From positions 943,251 through 1,007,250 of the forward strand of contig NZ_VDZH01000001.1 in NCBI RefSeq assembly GCF_007673235.1: 64,000 nt of DNA. Direction: 5' to 3'. The notes under the pieces are model-generated. The model saw nothing but the letters and a program-made list of their open reading frames with translations, was not told the DNA's origin and made no database searches. Positions within the stretch are counted from its first letter, which is position 1. Each line of letters begins with the position of its first letter. Shown here piece after piece: positions 17,711 to 27,804 of the stretch. A program made the position numbers and the translations under genes. Source of the stretch: Curtobacterium pusillum. GTDB lineage: Bacteria; Actinomycetota; Actinomycetes; Actinomycetales; Microbacteriaceae.

Positions 17711-19822
17711 ATGACGATGGCTGGAGAATCCGCAGGGGTCGAGGCGCACCGCCAGCGTAGCCACGCACGCGAGCTCCGCCGCCAGGCGGACGACGCCGAG
17801 CAACGCGCTGCCCGTTTTGAGATCGCGCACCGCACCGAAAGCGAGACCGCGCGAATCCTCGCCCCACTCGCCGGCATCGGATACCACCTCCTCGGCGACC
17901 GCCGCTGGCCCGGCAGCCGCACAGCGCAAGTGGACATGGTCGTCGTCGGCCGCGCCGGCGTCTTCATCGTCGACACGAAGGCCTGGCGCGAGGTCGCGGT
18001 CCACGGCGACCGGATCACCCGCGGCCAAGAGGACGTCACCGACGACATCGCCCGCCTCGCCGACCTCGCGTACAGCACCGAGGCAGCACTGGCGGACACG
18101 GGCCTGGCGCCCGGCGAGGTGCACGCGGTCGCAGCACTCGCCGGCCAGAAGCGGATGCACGCCCGCGTCGCCTCGGTCGACGTGATCGGCGCGCACGACC
18201 TCGTCGGGCACATCACGAAGCGCGGTGCCCGACTCTCGGCTTCCCGCGTCGACGAGGTCCTCGCCGCGATGCTGCACCACTTCCCCGTGATCGGCGACGG
18301 CGGAGCAACACGGCCACAGGTTGTCGTCCCGGCACCGGTACTCCCCCGCGAGCCCGCGCCGACGCCCTCGCCGACGATCGCTGCGCTGGACGACGAGCTG
18401 ACCGACCAGCTCCTCAACGGCGTGCTCGAAGCGCCGATCGAGGACTGGATGGCGTTCCTCGACCCCGCGCAGGCCAAGCTCGTGCGCCGAAGCTTCAACG
18501 GCCCGGCACGAATCCGTGGCGCTGCCGGCACCGGCAAGACCGTCGTCGGCCTGCACCGTGCCGCGTACCTCGCACGCGCGACCGGCGGTCGCGTGCTGTT
18601 CACGACGTACATCAGCACCCTGCCGAAGGTCCTCGAGTCGCTCCTCGAACGCCTCGCGCCCGACATGGTCGGCCGCGTCGACTTCATGGGCGTCCACGCG
18701 TTCGCCACGCGCCTGCTGAAGGAACGCGGGATCGCGTTCCGCGCTCCTGGACGGGAGGCCCAGCTCGCGTTCGACGACGCGTGGAACGCGATCCGCGCCT
18801 CCAGTCCATTGCGGTCGTCGCGATTCTCGCGCTCGTACTGGGAAGACGAAATCAGCCACGTCATCAAGGGCCGCGGCCTGACGCGGTTCGACGAGTACGC
18901 GGACCTGGCTCGCATCGGGCGCAAGCACGCGCTCCCGCTGGAGACGCGGCAGGCCGTCTGGGACCTGTACGAGGCGTACGCGCGCGGGCTGCGCGAGCGA
19001 CGAGCGCACGACTGGCAGGACATCGTCCTGCTCGCACGCGACGCGGTGCGCGCGGTGCCGCTCGAGCGGTACGACGCGGTCATCGTGGACGAGGCGCAGG
19101 ATCTGTCCTGCGCGATGGTCGCGCTGGTGCACCAGCTCGTGGGTGACCGGACCGACGGCCTGACGCTCATCGGCGACGGCCAGCAGACCATCTACCCCGG
19201 CGGGTACACGCTCGGCGAGGTCGGCATCAACCTGTCGGGTCGAGGCGTGGTGCTTGACGTCAACCACCGGAACACCGCCGAGATCCTCGAGTTCGCGAAG
19301 GAGATGGTGGCGGACGACCAGTTCGTGGACATCGAGGGCGTCGACGGGGTCGGTGACGCGGTGTCCGACGTCTCGCGCTCCGGTGCCGCTCCGACGATGA
19401 CGCGGTTCGCGAGTCGTGCCGAGCACGACCGGGCGATGCTCGACCGGCTGACCAAGGTCCTTCGACTCGTCGGGACCGGTCACGGTGACATCGGCATCCT
19501 CACGGCGACGAACCGACAGGCGAACGACGTCATGGAGTCGCTCGGGCGAGCTGGCGTCCCGACCGTCTCTCTGCAGCAGTACGCGGGGCGGACCTCGGAC
19601 GCGGTCCGCGTGGGGACCGTGAAGCGGGCGAAGGGCCTCGAGTTCAAGCAGGTGCTGCTCGCGCACGTCGATCCTCGGCTGCTCGATGCTGCCCCGGCCG
19701 ACCCGTCGGAGACCGAACGAGAGCGTCGGGAGCGGGGCCGCCGGGAGCTCTACGTGGGCATGACACGGGCACGAGACGGCTTATGGGTGGGTGTCCGCAC
19801 CGGGACGGGGAGCAACCGATGA
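17711..19822 (+). CDS. NERD-domain UvrD-like SF1 helicase
   Basis: A 703-residue protein with an N-terminal nuclease-related NERD domain and an SF1A (UvrD/Rep-like) helicase. NERD (about 42-160) shows SETARILAPL, RTAQVDMVVV and FIVDTKAW, the last in place of the usual ExK. The helicase has Walker A GAAGTGKTVV (about 269-278), DEAQDL (about 459), GDGQQTIY, KRAKGLEFKQVLL (about 640) and LYVGMTRAR (about 680). GAGGGG precedes the ATG. The stop overlaps the next start as ATGA, so this gene is the first of a three-gene coupled operon. NERD helicases are frequent in defence islands, and the linked giant helicase implies joint processing of DNA ends. Substrate unknown. Confidence 0.88.
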   Translation: MTMAGESAGVEAHRQRSHARELRRQADDAEQRAARFEIAHRTESETARILAPLAGIGYHLLGDRRWPGSRTAQVDMVVVGRAGVFIVDTKAWREVAVHGDRITRGQEDVTDDIARLADLAYSTEAALADTGLAPGEVHAVAALAGQKRMHARVASVDVIGAHDLVGHITKRGARLSASRVDEVLAAMLHHFPVIGDGGATRPQVVVPAPVLPREPAPTPSPTIAALDDELTDQLLNGVLEAPIEDWMAFLDPAQAKLVRRSFNGPARIRGAAGTGKTVVGLHRAAYLARATGGRVLFTTYISTLPKVLESLLERLAPDMVGRVDFMGVHAFATRLLKERGIAFRAPGREAQLAFDDAWNAIRASSPLRSSRFSRSYWEDEISHVIKGRGLTRFDEYADLARIGRKHALPLETRQAVWDLYEAYARGLRERRAHDWQDIVLLARDAVRAVPLERYDAVIVDEAQDLSCAMVALVHQLVGDRTDGLTLIGDGQQTIYPGGYTLGEVGINLSGRGVVLDVNHRNTAEILEFAKEMVADDQFVDIEGVDGVGDAVSDVSRSGAAPTMTRFASRAEHDRAMLDRLTKVLRLVGTGHGDIGILTATNRQANDVMESLGRAGVPTVSLQQYAGRTSDAVRVGTVKRAKGLEFKQVLLAHVDPRLLDAAPADPSETERERRERGRRELYVGMTRARDGLWVGVRTGTGSNR

Positions 19823-22800
19823 CCAACAGGGGTTTCGCAGTGGTCGACCTCGAAACGACGGGGCTGTCTCCTAAGACAGGCCACCGAGTGATCGAGATCG
19901 CCGTCGTCCTCGTCGACGAACACGGGCGGATCGAGCGCGAGTTCGAGACAGTCGTCAACCCGAACCGAGACCTCGGGCCCACGCACATCCACCGTCTCCG
20001 CGGAGCGGACGTCATCGGTGCGCCAACGTTCGAGGACATCGTCGGCGACCTGACCGACCTTCTTCAGGGACGGACGCTCGTCGCCCACAACGTGCGTTTC
20101 GAGGTCTCCTTCCTGCAGGCGGAATTCGCTCGCGCCGGCGCGCCGTTCCCGTGCACGACGGACAACTCGGTGTGCACGATGCGACTCGCGAGCACCTTCC
20201 TGCCCGGCGCCGCGCGGAACCTCGCCGACTGCTGCTCCGCGTTCGACATCGACCTGGTCGACGCGCACGAAGCACTCGCAGATGCCCGCGCGACCGCTCG
20301 GCTTCTCGGCGCCTACATGCATGACCCCGCGGAGGACCGGCGGCGCTGGGACGAACGTCTCGAGACCGGCGTGACACTCATGTGGGGACGCCCCCGAGCG
20401 AGTGGACCGGAATGGCTGCCCCGACGCCGCGCCTCGGCCGCCCCAGCCACGAGCGCGATGGACCGCGCGGTCGAACTCCTACCGGCGAGCACCGACCGCA
20501 CCGAGCGGGAGTACCTCGCACTCGTCGACCGTGCCGTCGCGGACGGGTTCCTCAGCATCGACGAATCAGTCGCGCTTGACGACCTCGCCGTGCACCTCGC
20601 GATGCCGGCGGACCAGCGCGCCCGACTCCACCAGGAGTACGTGCACACGCTCGCCCGCGCCGCCCTGCGCGACGGCGTGCTCGATCCCTCCGAACGGGCG
20701 CAAGTCGACCTCGTGGCCGAACTGCTGCGCGTCCCGTCCGACGTCGTACGGGAGGCGCTCGCACGGTCAGCCGGTAGCCCGATACCGTTCGGTACACCGG
20801 CTGCCGAGCCGCGGACACAGCTCGACGCAACGACGATCGTCGTGCTGACGGGCGAGATGCGTCGCCCCCGAGCGGACATCGAAGACGAGCTGCGCGCGCT
20901 CGGTGTCACCGTGGGCGCCGCGGTGACGAAGAAGACGACCCTCCTCGTCGCGGCAGACCCAGACAGCCTGAGCGGCAAGGCGAAGAAGGCGCGGCAGTAC
21001 GGCGTCCCGATGATCGACGAGGCGACGCTCGATTCAGCGCTCATTTCAGCCCGCGCCAGTGATGACGGCGGCTCGTGGCAAGGTGAGTCGGTGTCGGCGG
21101 GGGTTCCCGTACAACCGTCGGCTGCTCCGGAAGCGCCGTTCACCGAACCGCGCTCACGATCTGCACGAGAGGACGCTGCGATGACGAACGGCCCCGAGTA
21201 CGTCGGAGCAGCGCTACGAGTCGCGGTCGCCGGCCTGGAGCCGTTCGTCAGTGACGTCCTGCAGCCTCGCATCTCGTCCGGAGCGCGGTGGCCCCAACTC
21301 ATCCAGCTGCTCGACCAGCAGAAGCACGGCCGGTCGAACACCCAGTACGACGAACACGACCTGCAGGTGGTCCTCCGTGCCCTGACAGAGAAGTTGCCGC
21401 AGCTCGGATTCCCCTTCGACCTCGACCACAACGGGCGACGACTCGCCGGCGAGCTGCGCGATGTTCGGAACCGATGGGCACACAACGCCGTGTTCGACGA
21501 AGCAGACACCTACCGGGCGCTCGACACAACCGTCCGTCTCCTCGAGGCCGTGGGTTCCGATGAGCAAGCTGCGGAGGCGACGGAGCTCCGGCGGACGTTC
21601 CAGTCGTCGATGGCCGAGCGGACCGCGACACGCGCGACCACTGCGTCCGCGGAGGCGACGCACGCAGCTTCGGCAACCGACTCGGCCTCGACCGCCTCGG
21701 CATCGGGCGCGGCAGGGACGGCGGCGAGGTCCACGGAGCTCGCGATCGAGTGTGCACCGCTCATCAGCTACGCGATGGCACACAACCGGATCGCGGTGGT
21801 GAACGCCGTCCGCATCCGACACGACGGCGCGAACGTCCGAGACGCGCGGCTCACCATCGAGGTCTCCTCAGCCGGGCTCTCGCTCGGCGAGCCGAGGGAG
21901 CACTTCTTCGACCTCGCACCGCAGTCCGAGATCGAGAAGCACGACCTCGGGTTCCGGCTCGATCCGGCCGTCACCGCGACGGTCGAGGCCGCTCGTCCTG
22001 CCGTCGTCACGGCCACGCTTCGCGACGGCGACGAGCTTCTCGCCACGGCCGCTGCTGAGGTCCACCTCGTTGCCGCCCACCAGTGGGTCGACGGCGGCAC
22101 CCAGCTGTCGGAGGAGATGCTCGCGGCACACGTGCAGCCGAACCATCCGGCGCTGACCTCGCTGCTCGACGAGGCGTCGACGATCTTGGCGGCTGAGACG
22201 GGGCGAGCGAGCCTGAGCGGCTACCAGGAGGGGCCGGAGCGCGTCGATAAGACGGTCGCTGCGATCGTGCGGGCGATGCGGAACCGCGAGGTCCGCTACA
22301 GCATGCCACCCGCGAGCTGGGCCGGCGCGGGCCAGCAGGTGAGGACCCCGGCAGAAGTGCTCGAAGGCCGGTTCGGCACCTGCCTCGACACGACGGTGGT
22401 GCTGGCTGCTGCGCTGGAGTGGGCGGGGATCCGCCCGCTGCTGATCGTCATGCGCCGGCACGCCTTTCTCGCCTACACGCGCTTCGACACACCGATGCCG
22501 TCACTCGTCTCCCCCGGGGTCACGCTAAAGAACCTGGTCGACATCGGGGCCGTGACCCCGATCGAAACCACGATGCTCACCACGGACGGCTCGGCGGCTT
22601 CGCTCGCCGACGTGATCGCCGCCGGGGCACGTCACCTGTCGGAGGAGCTCCACGACGTCCAGGGGGTCGTCGACGTCTTCCTCGCACGCCGGAGCGAGAT
22701 CCTCCCGTTGCCGGCGAGGACCGTCACCGAAGACGGAGAGGTGCGAGTCGTCGAGTACCAGGTAGAGCACGCGCGTCTCGCTGAGTACGTACCCGCGGAC

Positions 22801-25800
22801 TCCGGTGCAGCGATCGAGTCCGCAGAGGACTCCACGCCCCCTCGCGTGAAGCAGTGGAAGAACAACCTGCTCGACCTAAGCCTGCGGAACCGCCTGATCA
22901 ACTTCACGGACCGAGCCCGCTTCGAGCTGTACCTGGCGTCGAATGGACTCGCCGAGTTCGAGGACTACCTGAACTCCGGCAAACCCTTCACGATCCGCGC
23001 CTCGAACGACCTCCCCGAGGTGCTCCTGCAACGCGGCGTGCGCTCAGCGGCGTCCCTCCCCGACGATGACAAGACCGAGCTGTTCCGAGGCAACAAGACG
23101 GTCTACGGGGACGTCTCCGTCGACCGCTACTCGCGCCACTTCCAGACGCTCGCGCACAAGGCGAAGACCGTCGTCGAGGAGACCGGATCCAACAACCTGT
23201 ACATCGCACTCGGGTCGATGGTCTGGACGGTCAAGAGCAAGCAGGTCCGTTCCCCGCTCATCCTCGTGCCCGTCACGCTGAAGGCCCGGACGCGCGGCGG
23301 CGCGTACGAGGTCGTCCTCGACGAATCCGGCATGTCCACGCCGAACTACTGCCTCCTCGAGAAGATCTGGGCCGAGCATCGCATCCGCATTCCTGCGCTC
23401 GCCGACCCGAAATCCGACGCGTCGGGCATCGATGTGGAGCAGGTCCTGGCGGGCGCGCGAGCGGCGATCCTCCGAGCCGGCATCGACGCCGTCGTCGAAC
23501 CCACGGTCGACCTCGCCATCCTGCAGTTCGCGAAGTTCCGCCTCTGGAAGGACCTCGACGAGAACTGGGCGGCACTGTCGACCAATCCGCTCGTGCAGCA
23601 CCTGATCGAGTCACCGACCGAGCGCTTCGTCGGCGACCAGGTCGACCTCGATCACGCCTCGGCCGGGACAGACGAGCTCGACGAGCTGTTGTCCGAGCTC
23701 CCCGTGCCGGCTGACTCCTCGCAACTCGAGGCAGTCGCTGCTGCGATGTCCGGCCGCACGTTCGTGCTCGAGGGCCCGCCCGGTACGGGAAAGTCGCAGA
23801 CCATCACGAACCTGCTCGCGAAGTCGATCGCCGGCGGCCGGCGCGTGCTGTTCGTTGCAGAGAAGCGCGCCGCCCTCCAGGTCGTTCAACGACGACTCGA
23901 CGCGGTCGGACTCGCGCCCTTCACCCTCGACCTGCACGACAAGGGAGCAAAGCCCGCTGAGGTGCGCGCGCGTCTCCGAGAGGCGCTCGCACAACGGCCG
24001 CGGGTCGACCACGAAGCAGTGGTCCGCACCGGCGACGCAGTCTCGCAGAACCGCCGTGGCCTCAGCCGGTACGCCCGGAGGCTGCACGAGACGAACGAAT
24101 CTGGGCGCTCGTTCTACATGGCACGCAACTCGGAGCTCGCGACCGCCGACATCACACGGACACTCGAGGTCCCGGTCGACGTCGCAGCACGCATCACCGA
24201 GTCGGACATCAACTCGATCCGTCGAGCACTCAGAGAAGCGCCGGACGTCGCACTGCGGGCGCGCCCGGTCGCCGACCACCCATGGGCCTTCGCCTCGGCC
24301 GGTACCGATCCCGAAGTCCTGCGTGCCCGCGCCGTCGCGTTCGATCGTGCGGTCGACATGGTCCCGGCGCGCGACGACCCGACGCTCGGCTCCTACGCCG
24401 AAGCCCTGACCAACGCCACGAGGCCAGAGCACTTCCGAGCCCTCGCCTCGATCGTCGAGGCACCGCCCGTCGCCGCGGCCGTGCTCACCGAAGCCGGGAC
24501 GCAACGGTGGCGTGATGCGACAGCCGCCGTTCAGGACCAGGTCCACTCGTTCTCGCAGCGCTACGCCGACGTGCTCGCCGTGATCCGCCCGGAATCGCTT
24601 CGAGCGGATCTCGCTGCGATCGCCAGGGAGGCCGCCACCGCCGCGACGTCGAGCATCTTCGGTCGTAAGAAACGCCTTCAGAGCGTTGCCGACGAACTCG
24701 CCCCGCACGGGGTTCCGGGTGTGGTCGTCGACCCGGACCGGCTCGTGGCACTGACGGCGCGCGCGGCGGAGATGCAGCAGGCTGCGCTGGACCTCGCCAG
24801 CAGCATCGCTGTGATCCCGGGCCTCGTCATCCGCGCGGGATGGAGTCCGCTCGACCAGGACGCCCATGCGTCGCTCGCGACCGAGGTCCGGTGGTTGAGC
24901 TGGTTGGCCGATGTGACCGGCGGTACGAGCGTTGATGCGAAAGACCGACGGTTCCGTCGATCGTTGTTCGCCTACACGACCCGTTCCGGTGCTCCGCAGC
25001 CCGAGCTCCGCGACCAGGTCGTCGTATTCTCGTCCGCTCTCGAAGCGCTCGCCTCGAGCGCGGCGTGGCTCCCCTGGCTCGGCGAAGAGCTGCCGACCAT
25101 CCGCTGGAACGCGACCCGCGACGGCCGTTCGGGAGCATCTCGTGACGGGTGCACTCCCGAGGCCTGGGCGGACTGGCTGTCGGTCCTCGAGCCGCTCCGC
25201 GCCGCGGGACTGCTCGACGCGTACGAGGTCTTGCTGACCGGCGCCCAGGGGTCTGAGGACGCGCTCGAGGCATTCGACCGGGGGCTCGCGACCGCGATGC
25301 GACTCGAACGGGCACGCGCCACGGGGCTCGACCAGTTCGACCCTGCCGCCCACGAACATAAGATCGGACGGTACGTTGACGCCGCTCGTGACCTGCGGGA
25401 GCACCTCCCGCGTGTCATTCCCGAGAAGGTCGTCACCCGGCGGACGTTCAACGAGACCACCGCGTCCGGCGGCGCCGGGCAGTTCCTCGCCGAGGTGCGC
25501 TCGTCGAAGCTGCGCAAGCTCATGCCGGTCCGCGAGCTCATGTCGCGATACGGCCAGTACGTGACCGAACTGACCCCTTGCGTACTGGTAAGCCCCGACT
25601 CAGTCGCACGGTTCTTCGAAGCAACACCGGGCCTGTTCGACCTCGTCGTCTTCGACGAAGCCTCTCAGGTGCGGGTGGCGGACGCGATCGGCGCCATGGG
25701 GCGGGCGAAGGCGGTGGTCGTGGTCGGTGACTCGAAGCAGATGCCACCGACCTCGTTTGCGGAGACCTCGATCGACGACTCGGACGACGACGAGAACGGC

Positions 25801-27804
25801 GCCGCCGAACAGGTGGCGGTCGACGAGGAGTCGATCCTCGCCCAGTGTGTTCAGGCCCGCGTGGACCGTTTTCAGTTGACCTGGCACTACCGCAGCCAGG
25901 ACGAGTCGCTCATCGCGTTCAGCAACCGGTACTACTACGACGACCAGCTCACGTCCTTCCCCGCACCTGCTCTCGGTGACGCATCCGCAGACGTCGACGG
26001 TCATGGGGTGTCCCTCCGACGCGTCGACGGCCAGTTCATGCGCGCAGGGCAGGAGGGTACGACCAGGCAGAACCTCAGGACGAACCCGGTCGAGGCTCGC
26101 GCGATCGTCGCGGATATTCAGCGGCGGTTCGCGGCCTCGCCCGACCTCGTCCCGTCGCTCGGTGTCGTGACCTTCAACGCGCAGCAGCGGTCCCTGGTGG
26201 AGGAACTCCTGCGTGCGCTCGAAGACTCACGCATCAACGAGGCGCTCGATTCGGCCGTAGACGGCCTGTTCGTGAAGAACCTCGAGAACGTGCAGGGTGA
26301 CGAGCGCGACACGATCCTGTTCTCCACTGCCTTCAGCAAGAATTCGCGGGGCATCCTCCCGCTCAATTTCGGGCCGCTCACGAGCCCTGGCGGCGAGCGG
26401 AGGCTGAACGTGGCGGTGACCCGTGCACGACGGCAGGTGGTGTTGTTCTCGAGCTTCGACCCGCAGGACCTCCGTGCTGACGAGACGACCTCGTTGGGCA
26501 TCAAGCACCTGCGCGCCTACCTCGAGCTCGCACAGCGCGGTGCCCGGGCAGCGCTCGGCGCACGGGACGACGCCATGTCGACGGATCGGCACCGCGACGA
26601 GATCGCCTCGGAGCTGGCTAGGCGCGGGCTTGCCGTCCAGACGGACGTGGGACTCTCCGACTTCAAGGTCGACATCGCTGTGGCCCACCCGTCGAACCCG
26701 ACCGAGCCGCTGCTTGCGGTGTTGCTCGACACCCCCGCCTGGGCAGCACGCGCTACAGTCGCTGACCGGGACGCGCTCCCCCTGGAGGTCCTCGAGAACC
26801 TGATGCACTGGCCGAGCGTCCGACGGGTGTGGATGCCGCATTGGCTGGCGGACCGCGACGTCGTGGTCGACTCGATCGTCGACTCGCTTGAGAAGGCCCA
26901 CGAGGAGCGGGTCGTTACCGCGGACGCGGGAGCCGCCGTCTCGACGGCGATCGACGACGTGCTCGAAGAGCTGCCAGAGGCGTTCGCGTTCGCGGCAGGT
27001 CCGAACGGGCCCACGGTTGACCACTCGCTTCCGGTGTCCCCGGTCGACTTCACAGCCCCCGCAGACATCGTTGAACCGACTCTCGAGCCCTCGGATGACC
27101 CAGTCGACGTCCGTTTCGACGCTCGCGCTGGGGGCGGAGGCCCCGATGAGCCCGGTACGTTGCGGGCGCACGCCGCACCTGCCCCGGAGGTCGAGCAAAA
27201 CGCCCCCATTCGTGACGTGGGCGCGACCGGAGAGACCGAACGGTTCCGTTCGTGGTCGCCGGCTGATCGGTCCGGGGACGTCTCCGTCCTCGACGCGATC
27301 GATCTCCCGCAGAATGCTGCTCGTGTCCAGGCGCTGTTGGTCGAGGTAGTCCAGGCGGAAGGGCCGATCGCCGAGGAGCGTTTGGTGCGCCTGGTCGCGA
27401 ACTCGTTCGGCCTGGATCGCGTGCACGCTGCTCGGGCGCAGGCGATCTCGGCGCTCGTGCCACCCATGCTGCGCTGGAGTGCGTTGGAGCGCTTCGTCTG
27501 GCCGATCGGCGTCGACCCCGAAGGCTGGTCGGGCTTCAGGGCATCCACTCCTCAGGACTCCCGGCCGGTCGAGGTCGTCGCGCTCCGGGAGATCGGCAAT
27601 GCGATGGTCCACCTGGTCCGTCACGGCGGACCTCGGTCCGAGACGTCGCTCTTGCGCGAGACGCTCGCGCTCTTCGGTGGAACGAGGATGACGCAGAATG
27701 TCAGCGACCGTATGACGATGGCGTTGATGGTTGCGCTGACCTCGCAGCGGGTCGCTCGGACTGCTCAAGGAGATGTTGACCTGGGCCGGATGGCTGATCG
27801 ATGA
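19819..27804 (+). CDS. Giant exonuclease-BRCT-HEPN-DUF4011-SF1 helicase-Vsr-like defence protein
   Basis: A 2661-residue multidomain protein. In order: DEDDh exonuclease (about 5-165, VVDLETTGL, VAHNVRFEVSFL, DAHEALADARA); TerB-like helices (about 218-318); BRCT (about 338-411); Swt1/HEPN-like region (about 455-581, RNRWAHN fits R-x4-H); transglutaminase-like segment (about 840-890, Cys855 in FGTCLDT); DUF4011 (about 1009-1260, WKNNLLDLSLRNRLINF); SF1 helicase (GPPGTGKS at about 1319, DEASQ at about 1945, NVAVTRARRQ near 2200); MTES_1575/Vsr-like nuclease (about 2255-2360); DUF3320 (about 2500-2660). The C-terminal two thirds resemble the single-protein defence gene known as Hhe. The N-terminal exonuclease-TerB-BRCT part is an extra fusion. 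The Vsr-like site looks altered (AVLLDTPAW where an acidic EcDG is usual). Start 19819 (ATGA overlap) is chosen over 19783. Confidence 0.87.
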   Translation: MTNRGFAVVDLETTGLSPKTGHRVIEIAVVLVDEHGRIEREFETVVNPNRDLGPTHIHRLRGADVIGAPTFEDIVGDLTDLLQGRTLVAHNVRFEVSFLQAEFARAGAPFPCTTDNSVCTMRLASTFLPGAARNLADCCSAFDIDLVDAHEALADARATARLLGAYMHDPAEDRRRWDERLETGVTLMWGRPRASGPEWLPRRRASAAPATSAMDRAVELLPASTDRTEREYLALVDRAVADGFLSIDESVALDDLAVHLAMPADQRARLHQEYVHTLARAALRDGVLDPSERAQVDLVAELLRVPSDVVREALARSAGSPIPFGTPAAEPRTQLDATTIVVLTGEMRRPRADIEDELRALGVTVGAAVTKKTTLLVAADPDSLSGKAKKARQYGVPMIDEATLDSALISARASDDGGSWQGESVSAGVPVQPSAAPEAPFTEPRSRSAREDAAMTNGPEYVGAALRVAVAGLEPFVSDVLQPRISSGARWPQLIQLLDQQKHGRSNTQYDEHDLQVVLRALTEKLPQLGFPFDLDHNGRRLAGELRDVRNRWAHNAVFDEADTYRALDTTVRLLEAVGSDEQAAEATELRRTFQSSMAERTATRATTASAEATHAASATDSASTASASGAAGTAARSTELAIECAPLISYAMAHNRIAVVNAVRIRHDGANVRDARLTIEVSSAGLSLGEPREHFFDLAPQSEIEKHDLGFRLDPAVTATVEAARPAVVTATLRDGDELLATAAAEVHLVAAHQWVDGGTQLSEEMLAAHVQPNHPALTSLLDEASTILAAETGRASLSGYQEGPERVDKTVAAIVRAMRNREVRYSMPPASWAGAGQQVRTPAEVLEGRFGTCLDTTVVLAAALEWAGIRPLLIVMRRHAFLAYTRFDTPMPSLVSPGVTLKNLVDIGAVTPIETTMLTTDGSAASLADVIAAGARHLSEELHDVQGVVDVFLARRSEILPLPARTVTEDGEVRVVEYQVEHARLAEYVPADSGAAIESAEDSTPPRVKQWKNNLLDLSLRNRLINFTDRARFELYLASNGLAEFEDYLNSGKPFTIRASNDLPEVLLQRGVRSAASLPDDDKTELFRGNKTVYGDVSVDRYSRHFQTLAHKAKTVVEETGSNNLYIALGSMVWTVKSKQVRSPLILVPVTLKARTRGGAYEVVLDESGMSTPNYCLLEKIWAEHRIRIPALADPKSDASGIDVEQVLAGARAAILRAGIDAVVEPTVDLAILQFAKFRLWKDLDENWAALSTNPLVQHLIESPTERFVGDQVDLDHASAGTDELDELLSELPVPADSSQLEAVAAAMSGRTFVLEGPPGTGKSQTITNLLAKSIAGGRRVLFVAEKRAALQVVQRRLDAVGLAPFTLDLHDKGAKPAEVRARLREALAQRPRVDHEAVVRTGDAVSQNRRGLSRYARRLHETNESGRSFYMARNSELATADITRTLEVPVDVAARITESDINSIRRALREAPDVALRARPVADHPWAFASAGTDPEVLRARAVAFDRAVDMVPARDDPTLGSYAEALTNATRPEHFRALASIVEAPPVAAAVLTEAGTQRWRDATAAVQDQVHSFSQRYADVLAVIRPESLRADLAAIAREAATAATSSIFGRKKRLQSVADELAPHGVPGVVVDPDRLVALTARAAEMQQAALDLASSIAVIPGLVIRAGWSPLDQDAHASLATEVRWLSWLADVTGGTSVDAKDRRFRRSLFAYTTRSGAPQPELRDQVVVFSSALEALASSAAWLPWLGEELPTIRWNATRDGRSGASRDGCTPEAWADWLSVLEPLRAAGLLDAYEVLLTGAQGSEDALEAFDRGLATAMRLERARATGLDQFDPAAHEHKIGRYVDAARDLREHLPRVIPEKVVTRRTFNETTASGGAGQFLAEVRSSKLRKLMPVRELMSRYGQYVTELTPCVLVSPDSVARFFEATPGLFDLVVFDEASQVRVADAIGAMGRAKAVVVVGDSKQMPPTSFAETSIDDSDDDENGAAEQVAVDEESILAQCVQARVDRFQLTWHYRSQDESLIAFSNRYYYDDQLTSFPAPALGDASADVDGHGVSLRRVDGQFMRAGQEGTTRQNLRTNPVEARAIVADIQRRFAASPDLVPSLGVVTFNAQQRSLVEELLRALEDSRINEALDSAVDGLFVKNLENVQGDERDTILFSTAFSKNSRGILPLNFGPLTSPGGERRLNVAVTRARRQVVLFSSFDPQDLRADETTSLGIKHLRAYLELAQRGARAALGARDDAMSTDRHRDEIASELARRGLAVQTDVGLSDFKVDIAVAHPSNPTEPLLAVLLDTPAWAARATVADRDALPLEVLENLMHWPSVRRVWMPHWLADRDVVVDSIVDSLEKAHEERVVTADAGAAVSTAIDDVLEELPEAFAFAAGPNGPTVDHSLPVSPVDFTAPADIVEPTLEPSDDPVDVRFDARAGGGGPDEPGTLRAHAAPAPEVEQNAPIRDVGATGETERFRSWSPADRSGDVSVLDAIDLPQNAARVQALLVEVVQAEGPIAEERLVRLVANSFGLDRVHAARAQAISALVPPMLRWSALERFVWPIGVDPEGWSGFRASTPQDSRPVEVVALREIGNAMVHLVRHGGPRSETSLLRETLALFGGTRMTQNVSDRMTMALMVALTSQRVARTAQGDVDLGRMADR

